NCBI GenBank assembly: GCA_026874595.1
Contig: CM049306.1
Span: forward strand, 104,235,142 to 104,299,141
Length of the DNA: 64,000 nucleotides
Reading direction: 5' to 3'
From: Sipunculus nudus
Lineage: Eukaryota; Annelida; Sipuncula; Golfingiida; Sipunculidae
Shown: piece by piece, positions 27,301 through 36,479 of the stretch
Position numbering within the stretch: position 1 is the first letter of the stretch
Layout: each line of letters starts with the position of its first letter
The notes under the pieces: model-generated
Databases searched by the model: none
What the model saw: the letters and a program-made list of their open reading frames with translations, nothing else
Told to the model about the DNA's origin: nothing
Translations under genes and position numbers: made by a program

Positions 27301-29731
27301 ATTTCTATTTTTCATTAAATTTTCTAAGTTAAGGAGCTGTAAAACGGTCAAAAGTAGGTCAACAGTGACGAAACGCGAACTCGATCTGTAAGTGGTCAGT
27401 ATCTGCCCACACACCAAAAATCAGGCCAATATCTGCAGGCATTGCGAAAAAAAGTTCGTTCATGTGTATTTGTCATGAAAATTTCTATTTTTCATGAAAT
27501 TTTCTAAGTTTAGGAGCTGTAAAACGGTCAAAAGTAGGTCAACTGGGACGAAACGCGAACTAGATCTGTAACTTGTCATTATCTGCCCACACACCAAAAA
27601 TCAGGCCAATATCTGCAGGCATTGCAAAAAAAAGTCTGTACAACTGTTTGATTTCAGAATGACGGAATGACGGAAGGACGGACATGGGTAAAACTATATG
27701 CCCCGGCCACTTTGTGGGGGGGGCATAAAAATGTGCCATGGTCAAAGTTGGGCCAAATTTAAGGTACTGATTTCACAATACTAATAACTTTAAAAATTTA
27801 TGAAATTCTGATCTAATTTCTTGTATACAATTAAATCTTGATTAAATAAAGATATATCCTTAGAAAAAAAGTCTCTAGTGCATTATGTTTGAGCCCATAA
27901 CCTCAATAATTTAGGCAATATAGATCTACATTCTGGGATGTACGGGTACATAGGAAATATATGTATGAATGGTTATATCAAACATGAATACATTAACACC
28001 AGTTGTTTTCGTGGTCGGCAGTTTTGAAGTGTAACTTAAGGTTTTTACTTGAAAACGAAGGTTTTTCCTTAATATATTGAAGTTGCAGTAACCCAGTTTT
28101 CGGTTTGGTAGGAGAACTTGGGGACATCTAACTGTATGAAGAATTTTGGATTTGTTGGTCTAACAGTTTCAAAACATGCCTTGTTAATGGACGCCCACCA
28201 GATGGACAGATGACAGACAAAGGACCATCACAATGGGGTACTTTATTGCTTTACAATAACTAAAAACAGAATACATGCTTTGAATCTGAAGAAATAGAAC
28301 ATCAAATGGCAAACATCCCTTCACAGTTTGATTCAAACAATGTTCTGCACAGCCTTGTTCAGCACAGACACAGGATTATAGTCCTATTATTTTGGGTTGG
28401 TGGCATTACTCACCTGCAACCACTGTTCCTGTTTAGCTTCTCCTTTGTTTGCCCCTGGCTTTGGTTTGTAATTTTTCCCGGAGTATTTCTCTTCCTCACT
28501 GATACATTTATTGTGCTCCTTGTAGGCATCTCCCCTGAAAATATTAAAAACAATAAATCAATGACATAACTAATGGTAAATCCAAAAATAAAAGTGGCCA
28601 GATTGAACTTCACTATCTTAATCTTTGTTCTCACAAAAAAAAGTTAACCAATATGAGCAGAAATTATAGACCCCAGCCAGCTTTACAACAAGCAATCAAT
28701 TCTCAAATAAAAGTATAACTTTTTAAAGTATAACTGATATCCTTCCTTTTTCTGAAAGCATTCACAACGTTAACATTTACAGTAAAGTTGATAATATCGC
28801 CATAATAAGATCATCAATGATGTTGAACTCAAATCCAGACTTGGACTCGAGTCTGGTCTCGAGTCCCCTTTTCAGGGACTCAGACTTGTACTAGGACTTG
28901 TAGGCATAAGGAATCAAGAAATCAGGCGGACTCCATCCTAAGTCCAGGATAAAAAAAGCTCAGTCACATACTGTATAGTAAACATACTGTATGCTAACAG
29001 AATATTACACAAAAGACTATATATATCCAGCTTTAGCTCTGCATTGTGAACTTAATGTAATTTAACATTCAAATAAAAAGCATGTGTAAGCTTACAGAAA
29101 ATATGTATGGTAATCTCACAGTTCCTTTTCAATTTCTTTAACTGGGGACTTATATTAGACTTGGCCTTGATCTGTGGTCCAATTGACTACAACTTTAAGA
29201 AGGTAGACTTGGAGTCGAACCTCAAGGACTCGTGGTCCGGACTCAAACTTGCACTCAGACTCACATGGTGTGGACTTGATTACATTACTGAAGATCACCA
29301 GTTGTAATGTCCAAGCATGGTTATAAACTGTCAGCTGGTGACCAATGAAATCAGCAAATCACTTACTAATGATCCACAGTGGACAACTTTCTATACATGT
29401 GAATAAGTGCATTATTGATAGCTGATTATTTAATATATCACTATTTTGTCTTCATTTGCCTCGTTTCAGGTACATAATTAGTAGAGAATTTACAGTAAAC
29501 ACATGTCTCAACAGTTGTGGGTACTACCCCTAATTATTCACAATACCTACAGAGTTTGGAATCAAGATGCCATAAGTAACGGGAATAAGTGCTATGAGTA
29601 ACCTACCAGAATTCTTTCCCACAATCCACACATGACAAGACTTCACAGTTACGACATTGGAATTGGTAGTGCTTCTCAACCTGGTTTTTCTTCACAGACT
29701 CTCCGCAGGCATTGCAGTTGAAGAAAACCAT
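9181..29731 (-). CDS. LYAR: LYAR, cell growth-regulating nucleolar protein (gene span, seven coding exons)
   Basis: Seven minus-strand exons with GT/AG boundaries and matching phases give 1,086 coding bases, or 361 residues (family members are about 380). Residues 1-60 contain two C2HC zinc-finger sets (C6, C9, H21, C26 and C34, C37, H49, C52), the LYAR signature. Residues 83-148 match the conserved middle region, including the R-K-R-A-K-F motif and N-F-L-K-N-S-L. Residues 149-272 are a highly charged Lys/Glu tract typical of nucleolar proteins. Residues 273-361 are the conserved C-terminal domain with K-G-K-F-N-W and F-N-K-K-I-S. By family knowledge it acts in the nucleolus in rRNA transcription/processing and cell growth. 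The introns span about 19 kb and are packed with repeats R1-R5. The 5' untranslated exon and promoter were not found; the ATG lies 11 bases into exon 2, after an AG acceptor, so an upstream exon must exist. Confidence 0.95.
10471..10610 (-). CDS. LYAR: LYAR exon 7 (K-G-K-F-N-W domain)
   Basis: The exon is 140 bp, entering in phase 1 and leaving in phase 0; the donor is GTAAGC. The weak acceptor ending TTTGAAG was chosen because it restores the frame from exon 6. It encodes residues 272-318, with R-K-G-K-F-N-W-E and I-K-R-L-R-K-K. Confidence 0.9.
10914..11940 (+). mobile_element. R5 element in LYAR intron 6
   Basis: It begins GAATATGGGTAGTC then TGTATCCGCC, and ends AACTCTGTTTTGGCAGCTACTA, a decayed version of the TTTTGGCGGATACA right end. 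The interior has four or five units with GGTGGCGCCACC or close variants (near 11155, 11350, 11478 and 11620). It directly abuts an R3 element. Confidence 0.8.
11946..13268 (+). mobile_element. R3 element with about 300-bp tandem units, LYAR intron 6
   Basis: The left end is AACTAGAATATCAGC with subterminal CCCTCAGCC. The right end has a (GGAC)n microsatellite and the hairpin TCAGCCTAATGGCTGA, then GAGCTAAAAA. Units start with GTGGCGCCCCC near 12331, 12626 and 12927, spaced about 300 bp. Subterminal inverted repeats (CCTCAGCC/GGCTGAG) and the right hairpin match the R1-R5 architecture. Confidence 0.82.
13295..13318. repeat. (TG)n microsatellite
   Basis: Short TATATA then about ten TG repeats, near the LYAR exon 6 donor. 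Confidence 0.85.
13462..13831 (-). CDS. LYAR: LYAR exon 6 (charged Lys/Glu tract)
   Basis: The exon is 370 bp, with acceptor TTATTTCAG and donor GTTAAT, ending in phase 1. It encodes residues 149-271, rich in Lys, Glu, Asp and Arg, with K-K-K-K-G-K-K-R-K and K-K-R-K-K-R clusters likely to act as nuclear/nucleolar targeting signals. The same open frame continues a few codons past the donor into a stop. Confidence 0.88.
14100..15139 (-). mobile_element. Retroelement gag-like fragment (possibly DIRS-like), frame-broken, LYAR intron 5
   Basis: GC content is clearly higher than in neighbouring DNA. The minus-strand frame 15139-14924 starts M-E-N-P and contains C23-x2-C26-x6-C33-x6-C40-x2-C43 followed by L-T-W-S-S-D-T-W, a cysteine motif like those at the start of DIRS-type Gag proteins as I recall them. 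A second frame (14990-14283) is Ser/Pro-rich with R-K-R-K. A run of 19 C (14885-14903) interrupts the region. No reverse transcriptase or recombinase part was found, so this is a fragment. The class is uncertain. Confidence 0.5.
15264..17850 (+). mobile_element. R1 element copy A (2.6 kb), LYAR intron 5
   Basis: The left end CAAGGGACCTATGGGTCATG carries a near-palindrome and CTCAGCTG. The right end has a GGACGGAC microsatellite, then a near-perfect 12-bp-stem hairpin and GAGCTAAAA. Copies B (31290-33884) and C (44839-47473, reverse) have the same ends and length. The interior holds two related long units beginning GTGCCATGGTCAAAGTTGGG (near 16595 and 17282). No long coding frame is present, so it is non-autonomous. 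It lies antisense to LYAR. Confidence 0.9.
17851..19092. other. LYAR intron 5 remainder, nothing recognised
   Basis: AT-rich intron sequence without repeats that I could match elsewhere in the window and without plausible coding frames. Confidence 0.4.
19093..19179 (-). CDS. LYAR: LYAR exon 5
   Basis: The exon is 87 bp (29 codons, residues 120-148), with acceptor TATTCAG and donor GTAATA. It encodes N-F-L-K-N-S-L-R-V and G-Q-V-W-D-M-L, matching the family's conserved helix. Confidence 0.92.
20549..20659 (-). CDS. LYAR: LYAR exon 4
   Basis: The exon is 111 bp (37 codons, residues 83-119), flanked by TTTACAG and GTAAGT. The last residues, R-K-R-A-K-F-E, match the conserved LYAR middle motif. 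Confidence 0.92.
20752..20786 (+). repeat. Orphan R1/R2 left terminus
   Basis: About 35 bases (AACAAGGGACCCATGGGTCA followed by CTCAGCTGA) match the left end of R1/R2, including the perfect palindrome GACCCATGGGTC. The following sequence matches neither family, so it is a solo end or an abortive copy in LYAR intron 3. Confidence 0.7.
20790..22110. other. LYAR intron 3 sequence, no gene seen
   Basis: AT-rich, with a G-rich tract at about 21869-21903. No coding frame or matched repeat was recognised. Confidence 0.4.
23098..24272 (+). mobile_element. R5 element embedded in R2 copy D
   Basis: It begins AACTAGAATGCGGGTAACCG with TGTATCTGCCAAAAT, and ends CATTTTGGCGGATACA, giving subterminal inverted repeats. 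The same R5 copy occupies the same place in R2 copy F (61748-62915, reverse), so the composite amplified as one unit. Units begin with GGTGGCGCCACC near 23516, 23666, 23796 and 23946. Confidence 0.85.
24280..26220 (+). repeat. Tandem array, about 336-bp unit (R2 core, six units)
   Basis: Units start at TACAGGTGGCGCCACCAGTC or variants near 24280, 24600, 24946, 25282, 25618 and 25957. Each contains ATCAATATGTATGCC and GGATATGGGTAACAGAGACC. Short frames repeated here (M-G-N-R-D-L-I-S and similar) are unit translations, not genes. Confidence 0.93.
26551..27640 (+). repeat. Tandem array, 180-bp unit (R4 core)
   Basis: About six head-to-tail copies of a unit containing AAATCAGGCCAATATCTGC and CATGAAATTTTCTA. 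The last four units are spaced exactly 180 bp (landmark 'atctgcaggcattgc' at the same offset in lines starting 27061, 27241, 27421 and 27601). One or two further units lie left of the R3 insertion (about 22200-22543). Confidence 0.95.
28233..28413. other. Intron edge next to LYAR exon 3
   Basis: Ordinary AT-rich intron sequence leading to the exon 3 donor. Nothing else is recognised. Confidence 0.4.
28414..28534 (-). CDS. LYAR: LYAR exon 3
   Basis: The acceptor TTTTCAG precedes 28534 and the donor GTGAGT follows 28414 (121 bp). It completes W42 and encodes residues 43-82, including H49 and C52 of the second finger and the conserved C-I-S-E-E-E-K-Y stretch. Confidence 0.93.
28820..29290. repeat. 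Low-complexity GACTCGAGT-type repeat in LYAR intron 2
   Basis: GGACTCGAGTCTGGTCTCGA, GGACTCAGACTTG and related forms recur at both ends of about 470 bp, in a pattern of GACT/AGTC steps that pair with each other. It resembles a MITE, but I could not define the ends. Confidence 0.5.
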
Positions 29732-29742
29732 TGTGTACGTCC
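29607..29742 (-). CDS. LYAR: LYAR exon 2 (first coding exon; zinc fingers)
   Basis: The acceptor (TTTTTTCAG) precedes 29742, the ATG is at 29731-29729, and the donor GTAGGT follows 29607. It encodes residues 1-41 and two bases of W42. It carries C6, C9, H21, C26, C34 and C37. The 11 bases before the ATG are 5' UTR. Confidence 0.95.
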
Positions 29743-30346
29743 CTGAAAAAATTAATACCCAAAAATATACAGCTTTCTAAGTGGGCAAAAAATGAAACTA
29801 CTCAGTCATACCTAACAACTATTTAAGTTGTGGAACCCCGCAAGATATAGGTAACAATGCAACACACAATTGTAAAAAGAAGCAAATCACAGTCAGCCCT
29901 ATAAATGAAGATTTGTCATACACTTAAGGGGGAACATGACACTTTAAACTACCAATGGAATTTCTTAGATAATTTGCACATGATATCTACAAGACATACT
30001 TTGTAAAATTATGAAATGAAATTTCAGGGTCAATGTGCCTATTTTTGCAGTATATGAAGTTGAAAATTGACACTTGTGGTGGGTTTTTATATGATATTTT
30101 AACTAAGGGGGAAACAAAAGTTACATATTTTAAAAAACTGACCAATGTATTTTTCATAATATTCTAATTGAACATGCAGAATTAAATATTCATTTTATTC
30201 ATAGACAAAAATGTGCATGTCAATGAGTTAATTTTTAAAATATTAGGCCAAAATATGAAAATTTTGGACATTATTAGTTTAGAAAAAGCCCCAAAGGTGG
30301 CGCTGGTGGTTGTGAGACAGAGAGCAAGTCCACACATAAATGGCTT

Positions 30347-31003
30347 GGGAACCAGTCGTTTCGTCACCACAGTCATTTCGTCACCAAAAGAAATTGGTGA
30401 CGAAGTGACCGTCAAAATGCAACAGGCTGGACTTGGCCGGGCACGTTCTTAAAATCAGCAATTCAAATGCATAGGGAATGACAGTAGAACAGATTAATGA
30501 TTGACAGATGAATGAAATATGGCTGGGAAAATAGTTACTGCAAAAAAAAAAACTTTTATACTCTGCAAAGGCCGTTTAAGATTTTAGAAAGTTCTTTTGG
30601 TGACTTGTTTCTCTGTGTCAATTGTGGACGTGGATTTTATTTAACGAAAACACCTGCGTGCGTGAAATAAAAGAACATTTCAAGCGATGCTGCCGTGAGG
30701 AATTCGTTTGCGGTGAGGAGTGACGTGAATAGCCCTGAATACCATTGGCATTGGCGGCCAGTTGGCCATGCTGCGCAATGTTTGTATTTATATGTAATCC
30801 ACTCCTTGCATGGTGTATCCTGAGCCGTTAATTAAAAGAATCAACAACAAAACAAACTTTTCAGTATTGGTATCATTGTGTGTTTTAATTTTAATTGTAA
30901 TAGATAACATTTTATCATACAAAATATTGGTGACGAATTGACCATTTGGTACCGCATGTAAATTGGTGACGAAATGACTGTGGTGACGAATCGACTGGTA
31001 TCC
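30347..31003. mobile_element. 657-bp MITE-like element with long TIRs and a perfect 8-bp target duplication
   Basis: AATGGCTT is repeated directly at 30339-30346 and 31004-31011. The ends read GGGAACCAGTCGTTTCGTCA and, reversed, GGATACCAGTCGATTCGTCA. The inverted similarity continues through CCACAGTCATTTCGTCACCA for about 43 bp, with further GGTGACGAA steps inside. An 8-bp duplication fits hAT, Merlin, P or some Mutator-like elements; the superfamily is unresolved. Confidence 0.9.
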
Positions 31004-31289
31004 AATGGCTTCTGGCGTCAACAACATATGATCAGCTTTTAAGATGCCCATATAAAAAGAAATATAAATATCAGCACTAAAAAACTATGGGTATATACTA
31101 TCTCTTCAGAAATACACCATCATTGTCACTTTCAATCATATGGTGATATTTATGCTCTTTTTTGTCATCTACTTGCAACTGTCAAAACTGACAGTTGACA
31201 ACATAGCCGTTGGTATATTCCTGCACTTGAGCCTCTTCTGGTGATATTCTGGTGAAAATTTCTTTGTAAAACTTTGGTACTATTTAAAA

Positions 31290-33884
31290 CAAGGGACCTA
31301 TGGGTCACGACGCTCAGCTGTTATATATGATAAAAAAGTATTATTTAGAAATGAGGCACATGCTGGTTTTGTGTGGTAATAAATATAAGCTGTATTATGA
31401 GTTGTTGTTGTTTAGCTTATGTATGATTTTGATAGTACCTTTGGAGACAGGGAAGCGGACTGATTTCATTTATTTTATTAACAAATGGAGAACTATTGTC
31501 ACACAGATTTTGACTTGGCCATATAACTTATAAGCAGAACATATAATATAGGAGTTTAACTATTTATTTAAAAAAATACAAATATTGTCCCAAATATAAT
31601 TTTTATTAAAAATAATAAGAGAATCATATGATTTTTTAAAATGAAATATAACTAATATGATTATTAAAATAATATTAAAGAATATATTCATGAATGCATT
31701 CATGAATACATTTTGAAAGTATTTGCACGAGTATTCATATATTTTCATTTTTACCTGAATTCCCATTCTTTATGCAATAATTTTATAATGGAGTACAAAA
31801 TCATATTCGTATTTAAATACAATTACAAAGTATTTGCACCATGTCTGGAATTTATTCAGTTTTCACCAAACAATGATGTTGAGAATCCAGAATATACAAA
31901 ATTCACACATTTAAATAATGATCATAAGTACCTGGTTTTATGGCTTTTATTTATATTAAAAAATAACTGTAAAAAATTCATTTTAAACTAATTTCACATC
32001 AATGTACACACTAGACACAGCAGGAATCTAGATTAATATTATCAACTGCATCTTTGTCTAATTTCCTTCATATGATCCCTAATGATTAGTAATGAATAAT
32101 ATGATTTACTTCTTTATCATTAAAATTGAACTGAAAAATGCCATAGGTGACTGCATGGTGTTATTTGGAATATGTGACATTCTACCCATCGATACAAGAT
32201 TCTTATATCATCAGTAACTGCAAGTTAATTTCCTGTTATTATAAACTAACAAATTCCTTTTCTATTTTTCTTTAATTAGTTATTAAAAACCAATAAAAAT
32301 TTATTAATTTATTGTTTTTTGTTATGTTCTTGGTTAAAACTACTAGATGAGTTGGGTTGGACACCTGGATCAACTGTGGCTTGCCATAAGCTGCCTGGAT
32401 TCCATGTATGCCTCGCCTCAAGCGTGCATAATTTGATGAAAGGTCAACAAGGTCAACATACAGGTGACTCAAGAGGGGCTGGAGAGAGCCAAAGTCTGAC
32501 AGGGTCTCATAAAAAACATTAATAAAAGCAACAATTTATGGCCAATTTCTTTCAGCTTTCTAAACTAAAAAGCTGAAATGCTTATGTGTGCATGATATGA
32601 AAATTATATCAACAGTGCTCACGGGAAACAAACGTGCCATGGTCACAGTTGGGCAAAATTTAAGGTACTAATTTTATATTTATACTAAATAAAATTTGAA
32701 AAATTCAGAACTAATTTTGGGTATTCAATTGAATCTTGATTAAATAATGTTACATCCCTGACAAAAAAATCTCTAGCTTCAGCAATGCTCTTGTTAAGGG
32801 AGTAAATATATTTCTTGATTTTTTACAAAGTGCATTATGTTTGGGCCCATAACTTAAAACAATTACATAATACAGACATAATTCTGGCATGTGCATAGAG
32901 AATGAAAAATATGTATATTATTTATGATTAAAGTCAGATCAGCGGTTTTGATATAAGGCAGACTTGAAGTGTAACAATGGGTTTTTAATGGAAAAATGAA
33001 GTTTTTCATTAATATCTCGAATGTCCTAGTGACCAAATTCTTGACATGGTAGGGGATTTTGGAGACATCTAACTGTATGCCGAATTTAAGGAACTTAGAG
33101 CTGAAGCTGGGGAGCTGAGCTCTTGCAAACTGCATAACACTAGCTTGATGTAAACAATATGTTACATGGTGCTTGAAAACTTGATTAAAATCTACAGTTT
33201 TTGATCAACTGGTTTCAAATTTTGGTGTTAACAGTTGAAATGCTAACAAAAACATGCTGTGAAAATTAAATCCACAGTACTTACAATAAAAAAACGTGCC
33301 ATGGTCAAAGTTGGGCAAAATTTAAGGTACTAATTTTTTATTTTTATTAATATTTTAAAAAATTTAAAAGATTTTCATCTAATTTTGGGTATACAATTTA
33401 ATTTTGATTAATTAAAGTTATATTACTGGAAAAAAGGTCCATAGCATTAACATTTTTTGTGTTAAGTGATCAAATATCTTTTCTGATTTTTTACAAAATG
33501 CATTATGTTTGGGCCCATAACTTTTTTAAATAAAATAATACAGACATAATTTTTGGCATGTACATAGGAACTATATAGAGGAATATTTATGGTAAATATG
33601 AGGTAAAACAGATGAGTGGTTTTGATATTAGGCAGTCCTGAAGTGTGAAAATAGGTTTTTAATAAAAAATTGAGGTTTTTCCTTAATTTCTCAAAGGAAC
33701 GAAGTTGCAAACATCCAGTTTTCGGCTTGGTAGGAGATCTTGGGGACATCTAACATTATGCCGAATTTTGGATTCCTAGGTCTTACGGTTTCAAAACGTG
33801 TCACATCTACGGACGGACGGACGGACGGACGACGGACAATGGACCACGACTATAGCTCAGATGACTTATAGTCAGCTGAGCTAA
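31290..33884 (+). mobile_element. R1 element copy B (2.6 kb)
   Basis: It has the same ends and interior as copy A (15264-17850) in the same orientation, with an obviously high match throughout. It lies inside the TTAA-flanked element. The right end has GGACGGACGGACGGACGAC, the 12-bp-stem hairpin and GAGCTAAAA. Confidence 0.92.
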
Positions 33885-34130
33885 AAATAATTAAATAAAG
33901 CTGTCACACTGAACATTCCTATAATTATTGTTCATCGTAGTTACTTTTCTCAAATGATGGCGTCTGTTGGAGAGACTAAAATGATGCCCTGAAGCGATGA
34001 CGTTGTTCATGACAACAAAAATCAGAAACAGCAAAATATGTAGCCTCTTGATAATATAATTAAACCAGATATTTTTAATTTGCAATGTCATCAGTAGGGG
34101 GCGCCAGTAAAGTGTCATGTTCCCCCTTAA

Positions 34131-36042
34131 GGTCTAATCATCGTCAAAAATCATGAAAATTACATTTTTCTGAAAAACATCTGGTTTTATAGATGTTTGC
34201 TATACCTATCTTTTCACAAAAACACGTTCCTAAGCTTATATTGTATCAATTAGAAAAAATAAGTATTTTAATTCAGATGTCAACCCCACGTGGGGTGCAA
34301 ACAGGACCAGCTGTCAGCTCGGAGAGAGTTAGCAGTGTGTAATTTGCATATTGGTTAACCATGCGCTCGCAGTATTAGGCAAATGGTTGATTGACAGGAG
34401 TGGGGAAGCCGCGGTCAGTCAGCCGGGAAAGAGCTTATCTTTATTACCGGCACTTACTAATTGGCACTAATTAATACAAACATGTCCCCCTATACGCCTA
34501 ACCCAGAAGTAAACTGTACATCGTACTCCTCCAGTCGCCGAATAATGTCTATGTCACTGCCCTAAAATATGTAAGTGTCACCCAATAATGGTCCTGGCAC
34601 CAAGAATTTACATAGAAATATTAATTTACTGATTGTTATTTCTGTAATATTGACCCTGTTATACACTATAACATTTTCTCCCAGGGTCCATCATTACATC
34701 ACCAAAACCATTACCGAATACATTGTTCCTTCTTCTATAATATACACTATCTTCAAACTGAACGTCATGGGTTGAAGAAAATAGAATAGAATGAGCGAAG
34801 ATAAAATTCGCTATTTGAACGAGAGACAGTCACATACTGCTGATCACAAGGTTCCCGTGGAGGATGTAGATAAACGCCGTGGGTGGTGCAGCAATATGGG
34901 ACTGTGTTGGACGAATGAAATTTGTGAGAGGAACGCGGCACCAAGTTACACCACCACGTCGCCTGCCAACAAATTTTGCGAAGTGAACCGCGCCAGAGTC
35001 TTAACTATGAGAGCGATCGGTAAAGGAAGAGCGGCCGCAGCACGATTTAGCGCGCATATGACTGGTATAAATAAATCTAATGAGAGAGGGAAATATGTGT
35101 CGCTGCTAGCTATGTAGTGTCTCATATATAATTGTGAGAGGGAGACAAGCTGTTAATTGGATTAGGGTATATGGAGGTCTGAATGAGAGCGCAGAGTAAA
35201 CAGAGTGATCGTTCTTATCAGTCACTTCACACCTGACGCGTGCCCCGGCGCGGTAGCCCATGACCTGATTACCGATGACCGACCCCTCGGACCAGTAAGC
35301 TCCGCCTACTTTAGTTTGACAGTTCTCTAGTTGCCATGATGCCTAATAAAATCTTTTTTTTAACACTGATAAACCATTAAATTTTATAATTTATATATTG
35401 AAACCGATTCTCATCCGAACATTTAGTGAAAAAATACAACTGTCACTTGCGCTTATATCCCTGTTTTCCACTCAAAACGAAATTTCTCTTCCCAAACAGT
35501 TTTTGGCCTTTTTCTCAAAACAGTATTTCAGGAGACTGAACGGTCTTCAGACCGATATTTCTCAAAAACCATCGAATATAGAGTCTTCAAATTTTGCATA
35601 TAGGTAAACCAACAAGTATTCTAAAATGCGTTTTTTCTTTTTCCTATATTGTTTTTAGTGTAGTAGAAATACGTTATTTAAACAAAATAAGTATTGTTAA
35701 CATCACACATTTTTTTTAAATTTAAAATTCATTATGAAAAAAAGACAATAAATATATAACAAAAAAAACGCTTGGAGATATTTGTATGTAAGCTTAAATG
35801 ATACTATTTTCACATACATACCCTATGCCAATTTTGAGATATATCCAATTAAAAAAAAAAATTTTAAATCATTTCAAGTTTTAAATTTTCAAAATGGACA
35901 CCGTTACACTTTTTAAATATATCTCATCTAATAGAGAATATTCTAAGGATTCTAAATATATATACATCACTGTGTCTAAAATTATTATCAATATGAATTT
36001 TAAAGCTAAATTATACCAAGGTTGTTTGACGATGATTAGACC
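34131..36042. mobile_element. TIR element with a transposase N-terminal fragment, adjoining the previous element
   Basis: An 18-bp perfect inverted repeat, GGTCTAATCATCGTCAAA, lies at both ends. The left flank TTAA is shared with the neighbouring element; the right flank is CTAA. The GC-rich middle contains a 108-codon frame resembling a transposase start, while the right third is AT-rich without coding potential. It is an internally deleted, formerly autonomous element. Confidence 0.78.
34791..35117 (+). pseudogene. Transposase N-terminal fragment (Mutator-like/Kolobok-type domain, tentative)
   Basis: The 108-residue frame contains EVNRARVLTMRAIGKGRAAA at residues 64-83, followed by A-R-F-S-A-H-M. 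I recognise this as resembling the start of the domain called 'Mutator-like transposase' in invertebrate proteins (N-R-R-x-V-x-A-M-R-x-I-G-x-G). After residue 90 the resemblance stops and the frame ends at a TAG, so the catalytic part is missing. It lies within the 34131-36042 TIR element. Assignment is from memory of the motif. Confidence 0.5.
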
Positions 36043-36479
36043 CTAAGTAAATTTGAAAGTAAGCTGTTCTGAAAAGCTTGAATTGAAAAGTCAGAGTAAA
36101 GCAGATGTGAAGTCTCTTTTCAGTCACTAAACTTTGACATATGACTCAGCTATCTCACAACAATGAAAACAGGTTCCACACCAAATATGAGCATTAATTG
36201 TATACCAAAGTAAGACAGCATTACTGTGACAGGATGGACATACCCATTTTTTTTTACAGTCCTATATACATAATGGATACCTGCTTGTGTAGGCCACAGG
36301 CTCAGAAAGAGGGGCCCAATACCCCACTGGCACAGGTCCTGTGAGCTGGTGAGCTGTCAGTCAAAATGAAATGTAACAACACTTGCTCTGGGCATTCCTC
36401 ACTGGGCTCCTATCCATTTTGCAGGAAACTGATACACGGCTATCATATAATGTCCTAATGAGATAATAGGTCAAGTTTT

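Larger units (their letters stand above)
22158..27730 (+). mobile_element. R4 element with 180-bp tandem array, inserted in R1 and interrupted by R3
   Basis: The left end is AAACTAGATGTGTCGGAACG with two hairpins (GTGTCG/CGACAC, TGCCCC/GGGGCA). The right end is TATGCCCCGGCCACTTTGTG then GGGGGGGCATAAAA, whose arms pair with each other and with the left-end TGCCCC. The body is a tandem array, partly displaced by the R3 insertion at 22544-26550. A GGACGGAC-type microsatellite (about 27660-27682) precedes the right hairpin. Confidence 0.85.
22110..28232 (+). mobile_element. R1 fragment, outermost layer of a four-level nest
   Basis: The left part (about 22110-22157, ending TTCTTATAGGAAAA) and the right part (27731-28232, starting ATGTGCCATGGTCAAAG) align with consecutive R1 sequence (copy A near 17255-17290 onward). 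Everything between is the inserted R4/R3/R2 stack. The right terminal hairpin is missing and the left part is short and diverged, so this is an old truncated copy. Confidence 0.75.
29928..34126. mobile_element. TTAA-flanked TIR element, split by two later insertions
   Basis: A 19-bp perfect terminal inverted repeat, GGGGGAACATGACACTTTA, lies at both ends, each flanked by TTAA (29924-29927 and 34127-34130). Removing the 657-bp element and R1 copy B leaves about 940 bp of original element without a transposase frame. The TTAA duplication fits Kolobok or piggyBac; the G-rich tip makes me lean to Kolobok. It lies just upstream of the LYAR start exon. Confidence 0.85.

Noticed and set aside
26551-27640. 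CRISPR-like regular repeats
   Set aside because: Units are 180 bp and contiguous without unique spacers, and the window is eukaryotic.
31290-33884. Copies A, B and C of R1 as LTR retrotransposons
   Set aside because: They have different left and right ends with hairpins and no terminal direct repeats, primer-binding site or polyprotein.
29743-36046. LYAR 5' UTR exon and promoter
   Set aside because: No donor site or promoter element could be singled out; most of the region is transposon.
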